Positions 47,109 to 56,227 are shown, numbered from the stretch's first letter. The stretch: 64,000 nucleotides of DNA from an uncultured Pseudomonadales bacterium (GCA_905182155.1 CAJJAX010000038.1:1-64000), one strand, 5' to 3'. Program-made: numbers and translations. The notes: generated by a model from the sequence alone, not told the origin.

Positions 47109-48431
47109 ATGAGATGGCCGGATTGCGCTTACCCTGCAATCCAACCCTTTATTTGGCCACTGCTTTTAGTGGGTGTGCTGGGCTGTACAGCGCCAGAGAC
47201 GCCCCCTGATTGGCATCCAGCAAAGGTTGAAATTGTTGGCCAGCCCGGCGCCTATTTATTGCTTCGAGACGGAAAGCCCTATCGCCCAAATGGCGCTGGA
47301 GCGGTTGCTGGATCATTAACCGCGTTGAAGGCCCATGGCGCGAACTCGATCCGAACGTGGCATGTCGGTGACGGACAGATTCTAGATGACGCGCACGCTT
47401 TGGGCTTAACGGTGTCGCTGTGTCTCGATGTGGGCCGGGAACGGCTTGGTTTCGATTATAACGATCAGGCGGCGGTTGCTCGGCAGCTGCGCGGCTTTCG
47501 CGAGCAGGTTGATCGGTTTAAAAACCATCCGGCGCTGCTAACCTGGATCCTTGGCAATGAGCTCAATATTGGATCAAACAATCCAAAAGTTTGGAATGCG
47601 GTCAACGAGATTGCCTTGATGATTCAGGAGGTTGACCCCAACCATCCCGTAACCACCGCATTGGCGGGTCTTGGCGCGAAGGAGATCGCCCTGGTGCGCG
47701 CAAGAGCGCCAGCCCTTGATTTTATCAGCACCCAAGTTTATGGCGGCATCATGGGGCTCGAACAGGCGATGGACCAATTGAGCTTAACCGAACCCTTAAT
47801 GGTGACCGAATGGGGGACGGTGGGTCACTGGGAGGTGCCCAGCACGGATTGGCAAGCGCCAATTGAGTTAACCAGTTCGGAGAAAGCAGCGCATTATGTT
47901 CAAGGTTTTGAGCAGGTGATCGCGGCCAACCCGGGTCGCATCATTGGCGCCTACGCGTTTCTTTGGGGACAAAAACAAGAGCGGACCCCAACTTGGTATG
48001 GCACGCTCATGGAAAATGGGGCCCGCACAGAAGCGGCGGATGCCTTACAGTTTATTTGGCAGGGCCGCTGGCCGATGAACCGAGCGCCGAGGGTCTCAGG
48101 AATCAGTCTTAATGGACAACCACCGAATGGCAGTGTTAAAGCCGCCGCAGGTGAAACGCTTGAGGCCCTTGTCGCAGTGCAGGATCCAGAAAAGGATGCC
48201 TTAACCTATCGCTGGATTGTCCGGCCGGAGAGTCAAGCAACAGAGGTCGGCGGCGATGCCGAAGTGGTGCCAGAACCGGTGCCCAATTTAATCGCCTCGA
48301 CCCCGGGCGCAAAGGTTCAAGTGTTGATGCCAGACAAGCCGGGGGCGTATCGCTTGTTCGTCGACGTTGTGGATCGCTTGGGGGGCGTGGGACATGCCAA
48401 CATTCCATTTTATGTCCGCGCAGGCGATTAA
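47109..48431 (+). CDS. Lipoprotein clan GH-A glycoside hydrolase with C-terminal Ig-like domain
   Basis: 440 residues from ATG 47109; an ATG at 47052 overlapping the LacI stop would give a 45-residue leader. The leader ends in the lipobox VLGC (C26), so the protein is membrane-anchored. The TIM barrel has general acid E151 in ILGNELN and nucleophile E234 in VTEWGT, the GH-A pattern. The C-terminal 110 residues (APRVSGISLNGQPPNGSV onward) read as a cadherin/PKD-like beta domain. Endo- or exo-glucanase activity is possible; family (for example GH2-like or GH158-like) is uncertain. Confidence 0.78.
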   Translation: MRWPDCAYPAIQPFIWPLLLVGVLGCTAPETPPDWHPAKVEIVGQPGAYLLLRDGKPYRPNGAGAVAGSLTALKAHGANSIRTWHVGDGQILDDAHALGLTVSLCLDVGRERLGFDYNDQAAVARQLRGFREQVDRFKNHPALLTWILGNELNIGSNNPKVWNAVNEIALMIQEVDPNHPVTTALAGLGAKEIALVRARAPALDFISTQVYGGIMGLEQAMDQLSLTEPLMVTEWGTVGHWEVPSTDWQAPIELTSSEKAAHYVQGFEQVIAANPGRIIGAYAFLWGQKQERTPTWYGTLMENGARTEAADALQFIWQGRWPMNRAPRVSGISLNGQPPNGSVKAAAGETLEALVAVQDPEKDALTYRWIVRPESQATEVGGDAEVVPEPVPNLIASTPGAKVQVLMPDKPGAYRLFVDVVDRLGGVGHANIPFYVRAGD

Positions 48432-48576
48432 CACCGCAGTTTGTAATGAACCGTCGGAGGGTGACCATTTTGCAACACCAAATGGTGCGGTGGTATGGGG
48501 CTCAATGCTCGAGGCGGTTGTTCCCGGGGATCAGTGTGAATGACATCATTACGGCCGTAAGGCCCAGGAGAAGAGC

Positions 48577-49512
48577 GTGAACAAATTAGATCAACTCAAA
48601 GCGATGACCGACGTTGTTGCCGATACGGGTGATATTGAAGCGATCGCGCGATATCAGCCGCTTGATGCCACCACGAACCCATCCTTGCTGCTGAAAGCGG
48701 CGAGTTTGCCGGCCTATCAAGGCACGCTTGCCGCGGCTAAAGCAACCGCGAAGCGCATCAGTGGCGAGGCTGGGATGCAGGCTGCTTGCCTGCAATTTGC
48801 AGTCGATATTGGCTGTGAAATTTTGAAATTGATCCCAGGCAGAGTGTCATCAGAAGTCGACGCCAGGTTGTCATTCCAAACCGAGGCGACGATTGCCCAG
48901 GCCAAAACAATGATTGAGCACTATGAGCGCCAAGGCATTTCATCAGATCGGATCTTGGTAAAAATCGCGAGCACTTGGGAGGGGATCAATGCCGCCAGAG
49001 CGCTCGAGCGCGATGGCATCCAATGCAATTTAACCTTACTGTTTGGCTTTGCTCAGGCGGTTGCCTGTGCTGAGGCCGGGGTTTATCTAATTTCTCCCTT
49101 TGTTGGCCGAATTCTTGATTGGCACCGGGCCAAGACTGGCATTGAGTATACGGCCGAAAGTGATCCCGGCGTTGTCTCGGTGCAGCAAATCTACCAGTAC
49201 TACAAGGCGCACAACTATCCGACTGTGGTGATGGGCGCCAGTTTCCGGAATCTAGGCGAAATTGAATCCCTAGCCGGTTGTGACCGACTGACCATTAGCC
49301 CGGACCTATTGAGCGCGCTCGCAGCCGATGAGGGGCCGCTCACCCGTCAACTCACGCCGGTGTCTGACCCGTCGCGTCCTCAGATTGAGATGAATGAGTC
49401 GAGCTTTAGATGGTCTATGAATGACGACGCGATGGCGACCGAAAAGCTTGCCGAAGGCATCCGAAACTTCGCAGCCGATCAAATCAAACTGGAACAATTG
49501 ATTATAAAATAA
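48577..49512 (+). CDS. tal: Transaldolase
   Basis: 311 residues of the TalB type. Schiff-base Lys K129 in [11 protein letters not shown], Asp 16 in [11 protein letters not shown] and N34 in [13 protein letters not shown] are conserved. GTG start after GGAG. Moves three-carbon units between sugar phosphates in the pentose phosphate pathway. Placed 145 bp after the glycosidase on the same strand, it may be part of the LacI-controlled carbohydrate locus or simply housekeeping. Confidence 0.95.
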   Translation: MNKLDQLKAMTDVVADTGDIEAIARYQPLDATTNPSLLLKAASLPAYQGTLAAAKATAKRISGEAGMQAACLQFAVDIGCEILKLIPGRVSSEVDARLSFQTEATIAQAKTMIEHYERQGISSDRILVKIASTWEGINAARALERDGIQCNLTLLFGFAQAVACAEAGVYLISPFVGRILDWHRAKTGIEYTAESDPGVVSVQQIYQYYKAHNYPTVVMGASFRNLGEIESLAGCDRLTISPDLLSALAADEGPLTRQLTPVSDPSRPQIEMNESSFRWSMNDDAMATEKLAEGIRNFAADQIKLEQLIIK

Positions 49513-49614
49513 TGAGTCAATATGTGCTCGTTTTGAGATCTCTGCTGAGTTCGCCAGGCTCTTTAAAAGACTGGCGTTCCAAGATGGTTGCTAGGCGTTG
49601 AGACGTAATACGGG

Positions 49615-50085
49615 TTAGTTATTAATTGGTGGGGTTTTTTCGAACCTTTTCCTCAATTCCAATATAGTGTTATGAACGTCGTTGGCATTTGCAGACTCCT
49701 CTGATCTATCTGATACAGACCTGTAAAGGTCAGCGATTCCAAAACCTAAATATTGGGACGCCATTTGTTCGAATCTCGGTATAAAGTGAAGGTGCATGTG
49801 CGCGATGCTTTCTCCAAAGGCGATCAGGTAAACCTTAGGAACATGCAAAACATCTTGAAGGGTTTTGCTAACTGCTTTTGTGATAAAACCGTAATCAGAT
49901 GCTTCGCGATCATTAAAATAAGCAACGCCCTGAATGTGTCTTTTAGGCTGAAGCAGTAGCCACCCGTTAAGTGGATAGGGTTCTCTGTGATGTAGTAATA
50001 ACCATTCGTCATTTTGCCAAATGAGGCGAGATGCTAATTCAGCCTGGTTATTATTTTGCGAACAAATTTTACAATCATCTGCCAT
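49615..50085 (-). CDS. HIT-like protein
   Basis: 156 residues. The histidine triad is H96-M-H98-L-H100 within GESIAHMHLHFIPRF; the N-terminal C-x2-C (CKICS) fits the zinc-type members. Hydrolyses nucleotide phosphoester or phosphoramidate bonds. The gene and its flanks (about 49600-50200) are visibly more AT-rich than their surroundings, with AAT/AAA/ATA codons common, consistent with recent transfer. No linked partner. Confidence 0.9.
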   Translation of the reverse strand: MADDCKICSQNNNQAELASRLIWQNDEWLLLHHREPYPLNGWLLLQPKRHIQGVAYFNDREASDYGFITKAVSKTLQDVLHVPKVYLIAFGESIAHMHLHFIPRFEQMASQYLGFGIADLYRSVSDRSEESANANDVHNTILELRKRFEKTPPINN

Positions 50086-50365
50086 TACAGATCCTAATAT
50101 ACAATTCTAATATGATTACCTTATCGCATCGTAACCAACGTTATTTTACTCGGCCATCAGAGTCAGTTTATATCGCGCTCAGGTGAAATATGCCTCCTAA
50201 CTAGGAATTGGGATATGACGGCAATGCTAAAACTGACTTAAAACATTCGTCATTTTGCCGTTGATCGAACCACGCTCCGGCAAATCAATCCAGCTGTAAG
50301 ACGTAAGGTCGTTCCAGAAGCTAGTCTCATGTGGGCTGATTGCCTAAGGCACTGTTTTGTTGAGA

Positions 50366-51313
50366 TCACTTGCCGTCGCTGACGAACGCTTCCGCGAGCG
50401 CTTTGGCCGATAAAAACGCGGACTCAACGCCCTCGGTGCCCCCCCAATCGCCGCAGGCGCCCAGTTGAAGTTTCGGATCCAGCCAATGCGTGTTCAAGGC
50501 AGGCTCGATCACTTTCGCTGAGCGCCAGCGGTGCAATTTCGGAGCCTCAAGTTGTGTGTTCAGGAGCGCCTCGACAGCATCAGTGAGCGCTCGTTCAACC
50601 ATTGCCGGTTCGGCTTCAATCTGCCTGGTGGCCCAAGGGTCTTGGGCATGTGCCACCAACGTGTTTGAATCGGATCGCCCGGGTCGACTTTTGGAAACGA
50701 TGAGTTCAGCAATCACCTCATCCTGGCAGACGGCCCGATCCCAACTTGGCGTTGTCGGCATACGGCAGAGCAGCGTGAACCCGGATTGGTAGCGTGCGGT
50801 AAGAGAAAAGTTGAAGCGGTCAAACAGGGCGCTTGTTGGGGTCAGTGGGGCGGTTGAGATAACCCAATCAAAGGGGCCGAAGTGTTGATCATTGGCTGCA
50901 AGGTGCCAATGACCGGGTTCGCCATAAATTGATTGAATATCGACCTGGGTTTCCATCGGATGCCCCGCAAAAATGGGCTTGATCCAATGGTTCATCGTCG
51001 GTTGGCCCACATAATGGGGCTCGAACCAGGCTCGCTTGTACGGTTTTTTCTCAAGGCTCAGGGTCGTCATTTTTGGCTGCCACTCTGTGAGGGAATGGTC
51101 ATCAAGAAACGGTTGAAGAAACTGCTTGAACGCAGGGTCCCGAGCAATAAAACACGGTACGCCATGGTCCCAGGACTCGGCTGCGCTTTGACGCGTGGCC
51201 ATTCGGCCGCCAATACCTCGGGATTTTTCGAAGATGTGCAGCGAGCCCAAGCGCCTGAGGGTTTGACAAAGGACTGCGCTGGACAAGCCCGCACCGATGA
51301 TCGCGATTTTCAT
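50366..51313 (-). CDS. Renalase-like FAD/NAD(P)-binding protein
   Basis: 315 residues. N-terminal dinucleotide motif IGAGLSSAVLCQTLRRLG, followed by IFEKSRGIGGRMATRQ, and the C-terminal GDWGGTEGVESAFLSAKALA which closes the FAD site. Bacterial renalases oxidise aberrant dihydro-NAD(P)H isomers; the residues here are compatible with that fold but function is not proven. It opens a two-gene minus-strand region with the permease further upstream at 51396, gap 82 bp. Confidence 0.85.
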   Translation of the reverse strand: MKIAIIGAGLSSAVLCQTLRRLGSLHIFEKSRGIGGRMATRQSAAESWDHGVPCFIARDPAFKQFLQPFLDDHSLTEWQPKMTTLSLEKKPYKRAWFEPHYVGQPTMNHWIKPIFAGHPMETQVDIQSIYGEPGHWHLAANDQHFGPFDWVISTAPLTPTSALFDRFNFSLTARYQSGFTLLCRMPTTPSWDRAVCQDEVIAELIVSKSRPGRSDSNTLVAHAQDPWATRQIEAEPAMVERALTDAVEALLNTQLEAPKLHRWRSAKVIEPALNTHWLDPKLQLGACGDWGGTEGVESAFLSAKALAEAFVSDGK

Positions 51314-51395
51314 AGCGTTTTGTTCTTGGCAACGTTTGGTGGCTTAACCTATCGTTCTACGGCCCTTGGGCCCATTGAGTTTGAATCGGTTGCGT

Positions 51396-52763
51396 TTAGG
51401 TTGGGTCGTCGGACTTGGGTTGCCGCTTTACAAAGGCGTAAAAGGGCATGGCGGCAACCAATAAAATAAAGCCGAAATAAACGGTTTCTTGGCCGGCGCC
51501 GATAATGACGAGCAGCGCATATGAAAAAGCCAGCGCCGCAGTGATGAGCTTTTTCTTAGCGCCCGGTTTTGATCGAAACAGAATCATGGCGGTGACCGCA
51601 GCGAAGGCCAACGGGATCAAGGTCGTTAAGGTCGAGAGCAAAATCATCATGTTAAAGGCTTCGACCAGCCCTTTTTGGTAGTTCATGATCACCAGGAGGC
51701 TCGCCAAAACCCCTGAAACGATCATCGCTCTGGCGGGCGTGCCGCCTTTGTTCAGCTGATCGAGTCGTCCCGGAAAGAGCCCGTCCAATGAAATGGCGCG
51801 AACCAGCTGGCCCGATAACAGGATCTGGGTGTTGAGTGCACCGAAGGTTGCCATAATCGCGCCGGCTGCAATGACGCTAGCGCCGGACCTACCGAGGATC
51901 AATACCGAAGCATCGGCGAAGGGGGCGTTTGATGCGGACAATGCGGCCGCTGGCAAGAGCAAAACAACACCAAGATAGGCAATTAAGTAAACCACCAAGA
52001 CGGTTAAGGTGCCGGTAATGAGGATTTTTGGAATGAGGCGCTCTGGGTCTTTCATGTCGGCGGCCGGCACCGTGCCGCCTTCTAGCCCAACAAAAGCCCA
52101 CATGACCAAGGTTACGCTGGTTGCAATGACGGCAAGGTAGGAACCGCCGGTCGGATTTAGCGCGGGGAGGTTCTCGGTTGACCCCATGGTTAAGCCCAAA
52201 CCGCCAACCAAGAGTAGTGGCAGGATTTTAAGCACCGTGGTGAGCAGTTGCACATTACCGGACGCCGCAATGGATTGGCTGTTGATCAGGACCAAAGTCC
52301 AGATCAGTGCAAGGGTCGCGGCAGCGGAGATGAGACCGTTTGAGGTCAGGATCGGAAAGAAAAAGGATAAATAGCCAACGCACGCCACTGCAATGGCCGC
52401 GGTGGCCGCCCAGAGGGCGATCCAGTAGCCCCAGCCAACCCAAAAACCGATGAAGTCTCCCATACCCGCTCGGGCGTAGGCATAGGGGCCGCCGATGATG
52501 GGGAGGGTACGGGCCAGATCCGCCAGCATAAGCGATAACACCAAAGCGCCGGCGCCCGCGATGAGCCAGCCGATGATGCCCATCAGGCCGAAAGGGGCTA
52601 ATAGGGCGGGTAACATGAAAATACCGGAGCCGATGGTACCGCCCACCACCAGAGACCAACCCCGCCAAAACCCGATTGCTTTCTTACCGTTGGACGGTTG
52701 TTGGGCGGTATTGGGTTCTATCGGGTTGATGATCTGCTCCGGATGATTGCGCGGTGGGTGCAT
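51396..52763 (-). CDS. APC-superfamily amino acid permease
   Basis: 455 residues from ATG 52763 (AGGAAAG upstream); the open frame goes 15 codons further to 52808. About 12 membrane helices. First helix has the substrate motif GTIGSGIFMLPALLAPFG; LEGGTVPAADMKDPERLIPKI matches the intracellular loop of APC transporters. Resembles arginine/agmatine- or glutamate-type permeases and could serve the polyamine genes at the window start, though they lie 48 kb away. Substrate uncertain. Confidence 0.88.
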   Translation of the reverse strand: MHPPRNHPEQIINPIEPNTAQQPSNGKKAIGFWRGWSLVVGGTIGSGIFMLPALLAPFGLMGIIGWLIAGAGALVLSLMLADLARTLPIIGGPYAYARAGMGDFIGFWVGWGYWIALWAATAAIAVACVGYLSFFFPILTSNGLISAAATLALIWTLVLINSQSIAASGNVQLLTTVLKILPLLLVGGLGLTMGSTENLPALNPTGGSYLAVIATSVTLVMWAFVGLEGGTVPAADMKDPERLIPKILITGTLTVLVVYLIAYLGVVLLLPAAALSASNAPFADASVLILGRSGASVIAAGAIMATFGALNTQILLSGQLVRAISLDGLFPGRLDQLNKGGTPARAMIVSGVLASLLVIMNYQKGLVEAFNMMILLSTLTTLIPLAFAAVTAMILFRSKPGAKKKLITAALAFSYALLVIIGAGQETVYFGFILLVAAMPFYAFVKRQPKSDDPT

Positions 52764-53002
52764 CAGTCTCTTTCCTGCACTGTACCCCACATCCGCTTGC
52801 TGGGTCATCCAATATTCGGCGACCTAAAAGAACGCTAAAAGGGGGGGCTGTCCGGGTCCGTCTTCGGCGACGGTTTTAAAGGGTCACGCTATGGATCCTT
52901 TGGGGGCGATTTAACTTGCCGGAGCGTTTAAAGCCTTGCGGGCTTGCCTCGATTTGGTCTTAATGAGATTCTGCAGGGCTGGCTGGGCCGAAGCCAAACG
53001 GT

Positions 53003-53043
53003 CTAAGAATGAGGGGCTAAGAATGAGGGGCTAAGAATGAGGG
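53003..53043. repeat. Three tandem 14-bp CTAAGAATGAGGGG units
   Basis: Two full copies and one nearly full copy in the 350-bp gap before the EthD gene. Shares the core CTAAGA with the next array. Confidence 0.92.
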
Positions 53044-53054
53044 TCGCATACATT

Positions 53055-53138
53055 AGCGTCGAAGACATAGCGTCTAAGACATCGCGTCTAAGACATAGCG
53101 TCTAAGAAATAGCGTCTAAGAAATAGCGTCTAAGCAAG
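53055..53138. repeat. Six tandem 14-bp AGCGTCTAAGACAT units
   Basis: Units differ at one to three positions (AGCGTCTAAGACAT, CGCGTCTAAGACAT, AGCGTCTAAGAAAT, AGCGTCTAAGCAAG). Contiguous without spacers, ending 22 bp upstream of the EthD start, so the transcript leader likely carries it. The rest of 52809-53002 has no gene. Confidence 0.93.
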
Positions 53139-53160
53139 CGCGCAATTAAAGAGGTAATAG

Positions 53161-53523
53161 ATGATTAAGCAAGTTGTGTTTTTAAAGCGTCGCAAGGACC
53201 TGGGCCTAGCCGAGTTTATCGATTACTACGAAGCCCATCATCGAAAAATTGGTGAGCGGGTGTTGGCAGGGTATGCGGTTACGTATGTTCGGCGCTATCT
53301 AGATCCTGCCCATCTGTCGACGCCCAATCCCCCTTTTGATGTCATCACAGAGATGTGGTTTGCTGACTGGGCAACCCAGAAAGCCTGTATGGCGCATCTT
53401 AGTGACCCAGCCATTGCACAAGAAATTCAGGCAGACGAGGCGAAACTGTTCGAGCCGGGTGCGAAATGGGGCGGCTTCTTATCCGAAGAAACCTCATTAA
53501 TGCCGACGGTTGAACCTCAGTAA
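53161..53523 (+). CDS. EthD domain protein
   Basis: 120 residues of the dimeric alpha/beta ferredoxin-like fold. MIKQVVFLKRRKDLGLAEFIDYYEAHHRKIG is the EthD start, and MWFADWATQKACMAHLSDPAIAQEIQADEAKLF its second half with the conserved D..K. Family members aid ether or aromatic-ring degradation by unknown chemistry. Ribosome site AGAGG precedes ATG 53161. Confidence 0.88.
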   Translation: MIKQVVFLKRRKDLGLAEFIDYYEAHHRKIGERVLAGYAVTYVRRYLDPAHLSTPNPPFDVITEMWFADWATQKACMAHLSDPAIAQEIQADEAKLFEPGAKWGGFLSEETSLMPTVEPQ

Positions 53524-53552
53524 TACGACGCCAAGGCAATGATGCGAGTGTT

Positions 53553-54305
53553 TCACCGCGTGGAACGCGGTCGATAGGTCAGAACTCGGTTTGGGGCAAG
53601 CTCAACATTCAATCCATTCCACCGCCCCGCTGGACTGTAATGCACAATGATCGTTTGATCCTTGGTCACCAACTGATAGCGGTCACCGGCGCCAGCAGTT
53701 GACGACAGGGCAGCGGAAGCCGGCAGCATGGCCAAAGCGCTGCGCTGAGAAGCGCTGTTCTGAGAAGCCCTGTTTTGAGAAGCTCCGTCCTGATAGGCGC
53801 CGTCCTGGATTGGCATGTCTAGGGTCAGGCGTTCAATCGATACACTGCTCAACGCGCCGGTTTGGCCATTCATAAGTTGCTGTTGCGTTGTAAAGCCTTT
53901 CCGCCAGTAAGCATAGGACCAAGCGCAGGGTAGTTGGTCCCGCGCAAACTGTTTGTCTGCTTTTAACGTGATTAACGCGTAGCCCTCCGGGTTACGGGTC
54001 ACGGTAAGCTGCTCAATTTCACCATTGGTGACCGTGGTCGACGCGAACGCGTTTAAGCAGTTCCCATCCCAGACTTCTCGATGTTGATGCTCGTAGGCAA
54101 ACAACGTAATACCCAGCAGTTTTACCGTATAGTCGGCATCGCCTTGCACCACGGTGCGCCCTTCGGGTTCGACGGTGATTTTGATCTGGTGACGGCCGAT
54201 GGGTTTGTCGTTGAGCAGAACGTCAAAATCAAACACTTGTGCCAGGCAGGGCAAGGTCATCAAAGACAGGAGCAGGACGGTCAGGGAACGGTTCATTGTG
54301 CGCAT
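53553..54305 (-). CDS. DUF6134 family exported protein with an in-frame repeat insertion
   Basis: 250 residues with signal peptide ending near LPCLAQ. The beta-rich core VFDFDVLLNDKPIGRHQIKI, TLFAYEHQHREVWDGNCLNA and LPCAWSYAYW matches DUF6134. Between MPIQ and LPASAALS lie five degenerate five-residue units (QDGAY, QDGAS, QNRAS, QNSAS, QRSA) where other members have an ordered strand pair; the DNA has a 15-bp period. Role unknown; such proteins are periplasmic. Confidence 0.82.
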   Translation of the reverse strand: MRTMNRSLTVLLLSLMTLPCLAQVFDFDVLLNDKPIGRHQIKITVEPEGRTVVQGDADYTVKLLGITLFAYEHQHREVWDGNCLNAFASTTVTNGEIEQLTVTRNPEGYALITLKADKQFARDQLPCAWSYAYWRKGFTTQQQLMNGQTGALSSVSIERLTLDMPIQDGAYQDGASQNRASQNSASQRSALAMLPASAALSSTAGAGDRYQLVTKDQTIIVHYSPAGRWNGLNVELAPNRVLTYRPRSTR

Positions 54306-54541
54306 CGATCAATTTGCATCCGGTACGCGGGGGGACCTTCCTTAGATCAATTCGGTTCCGCCGAAAATTCTTTAGGCCGTTTAAAACGGCCTGACTCGCC
54401 TGGGTCCAAGCGTGTGCAGCAAGCCTGAGCGTTCTGAACAGGATCTAAGCCCTAGGGGTTAGAACGCCCCCGTGATGCGCTGAAAGTTGAGACCTGTCGG
54501 GTAAGTCCCGTTGCCTCAGCGCGAACGTCTAAGGGGTCGCC

Positions 54542-55033
54542 TTAATAGAGATACTCGATTTCATCGTTGACGAAGGTGTACCGTGGATGCTTATACCAGC
54601 CGTACAGAAGGGTGTTCCTCGGCTCTTTATGAACCTTTGTCTGAAACACTTTGAGCGCGCCATTGACCGGCTCAAGCCAGAAATCCATGTCGTAGATCTT
54701 CTCGTCATTGCCCTGCTCATGAAAATCAGTACAAGCGAAATAAACCCGTTGATTGATTTGGCGGACGGGGTCGTGCACCTGGACAAATTTCAGGACCAGA
54801 TTGTCCAGGGTTTTGTCATCCACGGTACGCCAATACCCATCTACTTGGCTCAACTCCTGAATGTGTGCCGCCATCGCAGCCTTGATATCGTCGGCATAAA
54901 ACTGGGTTGCTGGCGCCTTGGGCGGCGCAGCCTGCAGGGCGGTGCTCAGGAAAAGCAGGCAAGCCCAGAGCAGCTGGCAGCAATGGCCTTTGATTGGAAA
55001 ATCATTACCAGAAATAAACGTGCGTGAAGCCAT
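54542..55033 (-). CDS. Hypothetical exported protein
   Basis: 163 residues. Signal peptide ends near STALQAAPP, then a mature 127-residue domain containing ATQFYADDIKAAMAAHIQEL, KTLDNLVLKFVQVHDPVRQ and MDFWLEPVNGALKVFQTKV. No recognised family; beta-rich with a C-terminal FVNDEIEYLY. It starts 25 bp after the stop of the EHGG peptide gene, so the two are one transcription unit. Exported with it, it may bind or process the same ligand; this is inference. Confidence 0.6.
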   Translation of the reverse strand: MASRTFISGNDFPIKGHCCQLLWACLLFLSTALQAAPPKAPATQFYADDIKAAMAAHIQELSQVDGYWRTVDDKTLDNLVLKFVQVHDPVRQINQRVYFACTDFHEQGNDEKIYDMDFWLEPVNGALKVFQTKVHKEPRNTLLYGWYKHPRYTFVNDEIEYLY

Positions 55034-55058
55034 GCTGCTTAGGGGTGTATCCTACTCG

Positions 55059-55310
55059 CTACTGATCATTGGGCTTTGCTGCGGCGGGCTCGCCACCATG
55101 CTCGTGGGCAGCTTTTTCAGGCGCCGCCTCACCGCCGTGTTCCGCGTGGGCTTTTTCCTCAACCGCTTTGCCGCCATGTTCTTGATGCGGTTTTTCAGCC
55201 GCCGCCTGGCCACCGTGTTCTTGCTTCTTCTCGGGTGCCGCGGTGCCACCATGTTCCGCGGCCAACGCTAAACAAGGCAAGAGACAACTGATTAAGAGTA
55301 ATTGCTTCAT
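55059..55310 (-). CDS. Secreted histidine-rich EHGG-repeat peptide
   Basis: 83 residues. Signal peptide MKQLLLISCLLPCLALA is followed by a 66-residue mature chain made only of repeats: EHGG at 19, 31, 44, 57 and 70 with spacing of 12 or 13 residues. Eight His, many Glu, Lys and Ala, no Cys or aromatic residue in the mature part. Such a chain should be disordered or helical and bind transition metals. DNA repeats have a period near 38 bp. ATG has a GAGCT-type upstream site. No database family is known to me. Confidence 0.72.
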   Translation of the reverse strand: MKQLLLISCLLPCLALAAEHGGTAAPEKKQEHGGQAAAEKPHQEHGGKAVEEKAHAEHGGEAAPEKAAHEHGGEPAAAKPNDQ

Positions 55311-55393
55311 GGATAGCTCCCTAGGTTTTGAAATTGAATTATTAAGTTATTGATGGGCCCTACTTTAACAGAAAACAGATCAACGAGTGAAGG

Positions 55394-56227
55394 CTAATGC
55401 CCTTCCTCAATGGCCGGTTGCTGGCTGAGTGCAAGGTTGTTGCGGGACCCCGGTTCGATCAGCCAGTGCTTGAATGAAGCAGTTTGCGCACGCGCATCGG
55501 GCAGGCCAAGGTCAAGGTTTGCCATTTGCGCGCGATCGAGTGGATTCGCCGCGGTGCCAAAGCAGGGGTCCCAAATGCTGAGCAAGGTGGAAAAATTGCG
55601 GTCCCCGTAGCGGCGATCAACGAGATGATGGCTGGCATGAAAGCGCGGCGTGACCCAGACCCGCCGAAGCATCCGCTCGAAGCTGTCGGGTAGATCCCAG
55701 TTGGCATGATGAGCCTGTGCGCACCAACTCACCAGGACCTCGAATACAAACCATGCAATGGTGGATGGCCCCCAGATGACAACCCAGGTTGCTTTGGCAA
55801 GGGTCGACAACAATAACTCCCCCGGATGAAACCGCAGGGCCGTTGAAACGTCCATTTGAGTGTCGGTGTGATGCGCTTTATGAAACCGCCATAGAAAAGT
55901 GACGCGATGATTGGCACGATGCCAAAAGTAATCAAAGGCATCCAACACGATCACCGAGATTATAAATTCTAACCAGCCCGAAAGTCCGAGCCAGCGGGCA
56001 ATCCCCCAGCCTTGTTGCTCGACATAAACCAGCCAGGTGAGCATGGGTACAAAGGTGAGGGTTCGTACGAGCAGGGTGTTCACGCTCGCCATGATGCCAT
56101 GCAGCAGTAACCGCCGGTGTTTGCGGTCTTCGAGTGGGCGCGCGGGCAGCAGACTTTCCAAGCCTAAGAAAAAGCCGAAGCCGGTGAGGAAGACAATGAG
56201 TCGGCCCGTGTCAAGATCGAGATTCAT
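55394..56227 (-). CDS. Sterol desaturase / fatty acid hydroxylase superfamily protein
   Basis: 277 residues, four or five membrane helices. Di-iron histidine boxes are H103-x3-H107 (HRANH), H116-x2-HH (HKAHH) and H197-x2-HH (HASHH), with a further AHHAN at 173. Introduces a hydroxyl or double bond into a lipid. Full length; no reductase adjacent. Fits the lipid-modifying flavour of the neighbouring genes. Confidence 0.92.
   Translation of the reverse strand: MNLDLDTGRLIVFLTGFGFFLGLESLLPARPLEDRKHRRLLLHGIMASVNTLLVRTLTFVPMLTWLVYVEQQGWGIARWLGLSGWLEFIISVIVLDAFDYFWHRANHRVTFLWRFHKAHHTDTQMDVSTALRFHPGELLLSTLAKATWVVIWGPSTIAWFVFEVLVSWCAQAHHANWDLPDSFERMLRRVWVTPRFHASHHLVDRRYGDRNFSTLLSIWDPCFGTAANPLDRAQMANLDLGLPDARAQTASFKHWLIEPGSRNNLALSQQPAIEEGH

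Noticed and set aside
53055-53138. Possible CRISPR array
   Set aside because: Units are 14 bp and contiguous with no spacers, and no cas genes are nearby.
55283-55310. Lipobox (LISC) in the EHGG peptide
   Set aside because: Cys 9 is too close to the N-terminus for a lipoprotein signal; a signal-peptidase I site at ALA-A is better.
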